Source: Acetobacter vaccinii (GTDB taxonomy: Bacteria; Pseudomonadota; Alphaproteobacteria; Acetobacterales; Acetobacteraceae). Taken from it: a stretch of 64,000 nucleotides of DNA. Every line of letters starts with the position of its first letter. Within the stretch, counting starts at the first letter, position 1. Below, piece by piece: positions 63,260 to 64,000 of the stretch. Both the position numbers and the translations under genes were made by a program. The notes beneath the pieces are model-generated. The model was not told where the DNA came from. It worked only from the letters and a program-made list of their open reading frames with translations, and ran no database searches. The DNA lies in assembly GCF_008365315.1 (NCBI RefSeq), contig NZ_CP043506.1, positions 2,531,001 through 2,595,000 of the forward strand, given 5' to 3'.

Positions 63260-64000
63260 GTGACCTCCGTTACAGTCGCACCAGGAGTTTCACGCTCCAT
63301 CCTTATAACAGGGGCCAGTGGCGGCATTGGCATGGAGTTGGCGCGCCATTACGCAGCCCCAGGCCGCACGCTGGTTTTATGGGGCAGAAATGCCGAGCGC
63401 CTGGCCGAAATTGCAACGCGTTGCTGCGCCAATGGCGCACGCGTTTTTACCCGGCAGGTTGATCTACAGGATGGCAATGCAGCCTTGACGGCCTTCGCAC
63501 AGGACGATGCCACACACGAGTTAGACCTTGTTATCCTGGGGGCAGGTCTGTCTGATATTCAGAGCATGGACAGCAAGACGGAAGAGCCTGAAAAAGTGCT
63601 CCAGCTCGCGTTGGTCAACTATGCCACACCAGTCAGCCTGGCCACGGCCGCAGCACGCGCCATGATGGCCCGCAAAGGTGGGCGTATTGCCCTGATCGGC
63701 TCCGTAGCCGGGATGTACGAACTCCCCTTCGCAGCCTCCTACAGCAGCTCCAAGGCTGGTCTGGCTTTTTTTGCCAAGGCCGCTCGACTGGCCTGGCGGC
63801 AGCATGGGGTATCCCTGACGCTCATCGCCCCCGGTTTTGTCAACACAGCCATGAGCCAGAGGCTTGAAGGCCCACGGCCTTTCCTGGTGTCCCCCCGGCA
63901 TGCGGCCCGTGTTATTGCCCGCGCCGTTGCCCGTCAGCAGGCTGAGTATATCTTCCCATGGCCATTCAGGGTGCTGAACGTACTCGTGCGCCTGGTGCCA
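63260..64000 (+). CDS. Short-chain dehydrogenase/reductase (3' end outside window)
   Basis: 247 codons visible from a GTG start, with GGAAAGGA upstream. Classical SDR: cofactor motif ITGASGGIGMELARHYA, NNAG-equivalent ILGAGLSD, catalytic Ser in IALIGSVAG, YSSSKAG (Tyr and Lys) and PGFVNTAMS. The C-terminal stretch FPWPFRVLNVLVRLVP is hydrophobic and suggests membrane association, as in ketosphinganine-reductase-like SDRs. Divergent from the acyltransferase. The substrate is unproven. Confidence 0.85.
   Translation, partial: MTSVTVAPGVSRSILITGASGGIGMELARHYAAPGRTLVLWGRNAERLAEIATRCCANGARVFTRQVDLQDGNAALTAFAQDDATHELDLVILGAGLSDIQSMDSKTEEPEKVLQLALVNYATPVSLATAAARAMMARKGGRIALIGSVAGMYELPFAASYSSSKAGLAFFAKAARLAWRQHGVSLTLIAPGFVNTAMSQRLEGPRPFLVSPRHAARVIARAVARQQAEYIFPWPFRVLNVLVRLVP

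Overview
The window looks like chromosome from an acetic acid bacterium (Acetobacteraceae, Acetobacter/Komagataeibacter/Gluconobacter-like). Supporting signs are a membrane-bound PQQ-dependent sugar or quinate dehydrogenase, the aerobic (CobG/CobN-type) cobalamin pathway, an alphaproteobacterial general stress response locus (PhyR-EcfG-NepR-kinase), a NadQ-type NAD regulator beside nadABC, and IS5/IS427-group insertion sequences. No rRNA, tRNA or CRISPR array was seen. Genus and all names rest on reading the sequence by eye, without a database search.

Layout. 1-8240 (minus strand): a cobalamin operon led by a B12 riboswitch, in the order DUF1636 protein, cobW, cobN, cobG, cobH, cobI, cobJ (cut by the window edge), mostly with stop/start overlaps. 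8430-9996: a formaldehyde module (frmR, frmA) with a recognisable operator and terminator. About 10.0-20.2 kb: a markedly AT-rich block holding a translationally coupled LOV protein, a CheB-CheR-PAS-HWE kinase and a single-domain response regulator; a decayed IS5 transposase; and a TibC/Aah-like autotransporter heptosyltransferase directly upstream of a barrel-less strand-loop-strand repeat protein that ends in a Hedgehog/intein (Hint) domain. 20.3-22.1 kb: a chemoreceptor gene broken by a complete IS5-family element. 22.2-28.4 kb (minus): a Fur-box TonB siderophore receptor, an outer-membrane MetA-like protein and the PQQ dehydrogenase. 28.8-32.4 kb: a GT-C glycosyltransferase, a glutathione S-transferase and a MYG1-like hydrolase.

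32.4-38.3 kb: a second B12 riboswitch followed by the overlapping genes cobB-cobO-cobQ-cobC, with cbiB convergent. Together the two cob groups cover much of corrin-ring methylation, cobalt insertion, adenosylation, amidation and the aminopropanol arm. 38.5-45.4 kb: marC, then nadA-nadB-nadC behind a strong palindrome, rfbC/rfbA on the minus strand, and a Nudix-winged-helix protein that I read as NadQ. 45.5-49.2 kb: a succinate-semialdehyde dehydrogenase and an ABC-F ATPase (Uup-like).

49.2-53.4 kb: the general stress response locus, phyR divergent from two adjacent ECF sigma factors, nepR and a HWE/HisKA_2 sensor kinase. 53.4-59.3 kb: cydD-cydC, an OmpA-like lipoprotein and recQ. 59.4-62.0 kb: a PCuAC-like periplasmic protein, then nrdR, nusB and thiL. 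62.0-64.0 kb: a GNAT-type acyltransferase divergent from a short-chain dehydrogenase (cut by the edge), possibly a sphingolipid/ceramide pair.

The most unusual content is the glycosyltransferase plus SLS-Hint pair (15.8-19.8 kb) and the split LOV/CheB-CheR-kinase module (10.4-14.8 kb), both inside the AT-rich block bordered by IS remains.
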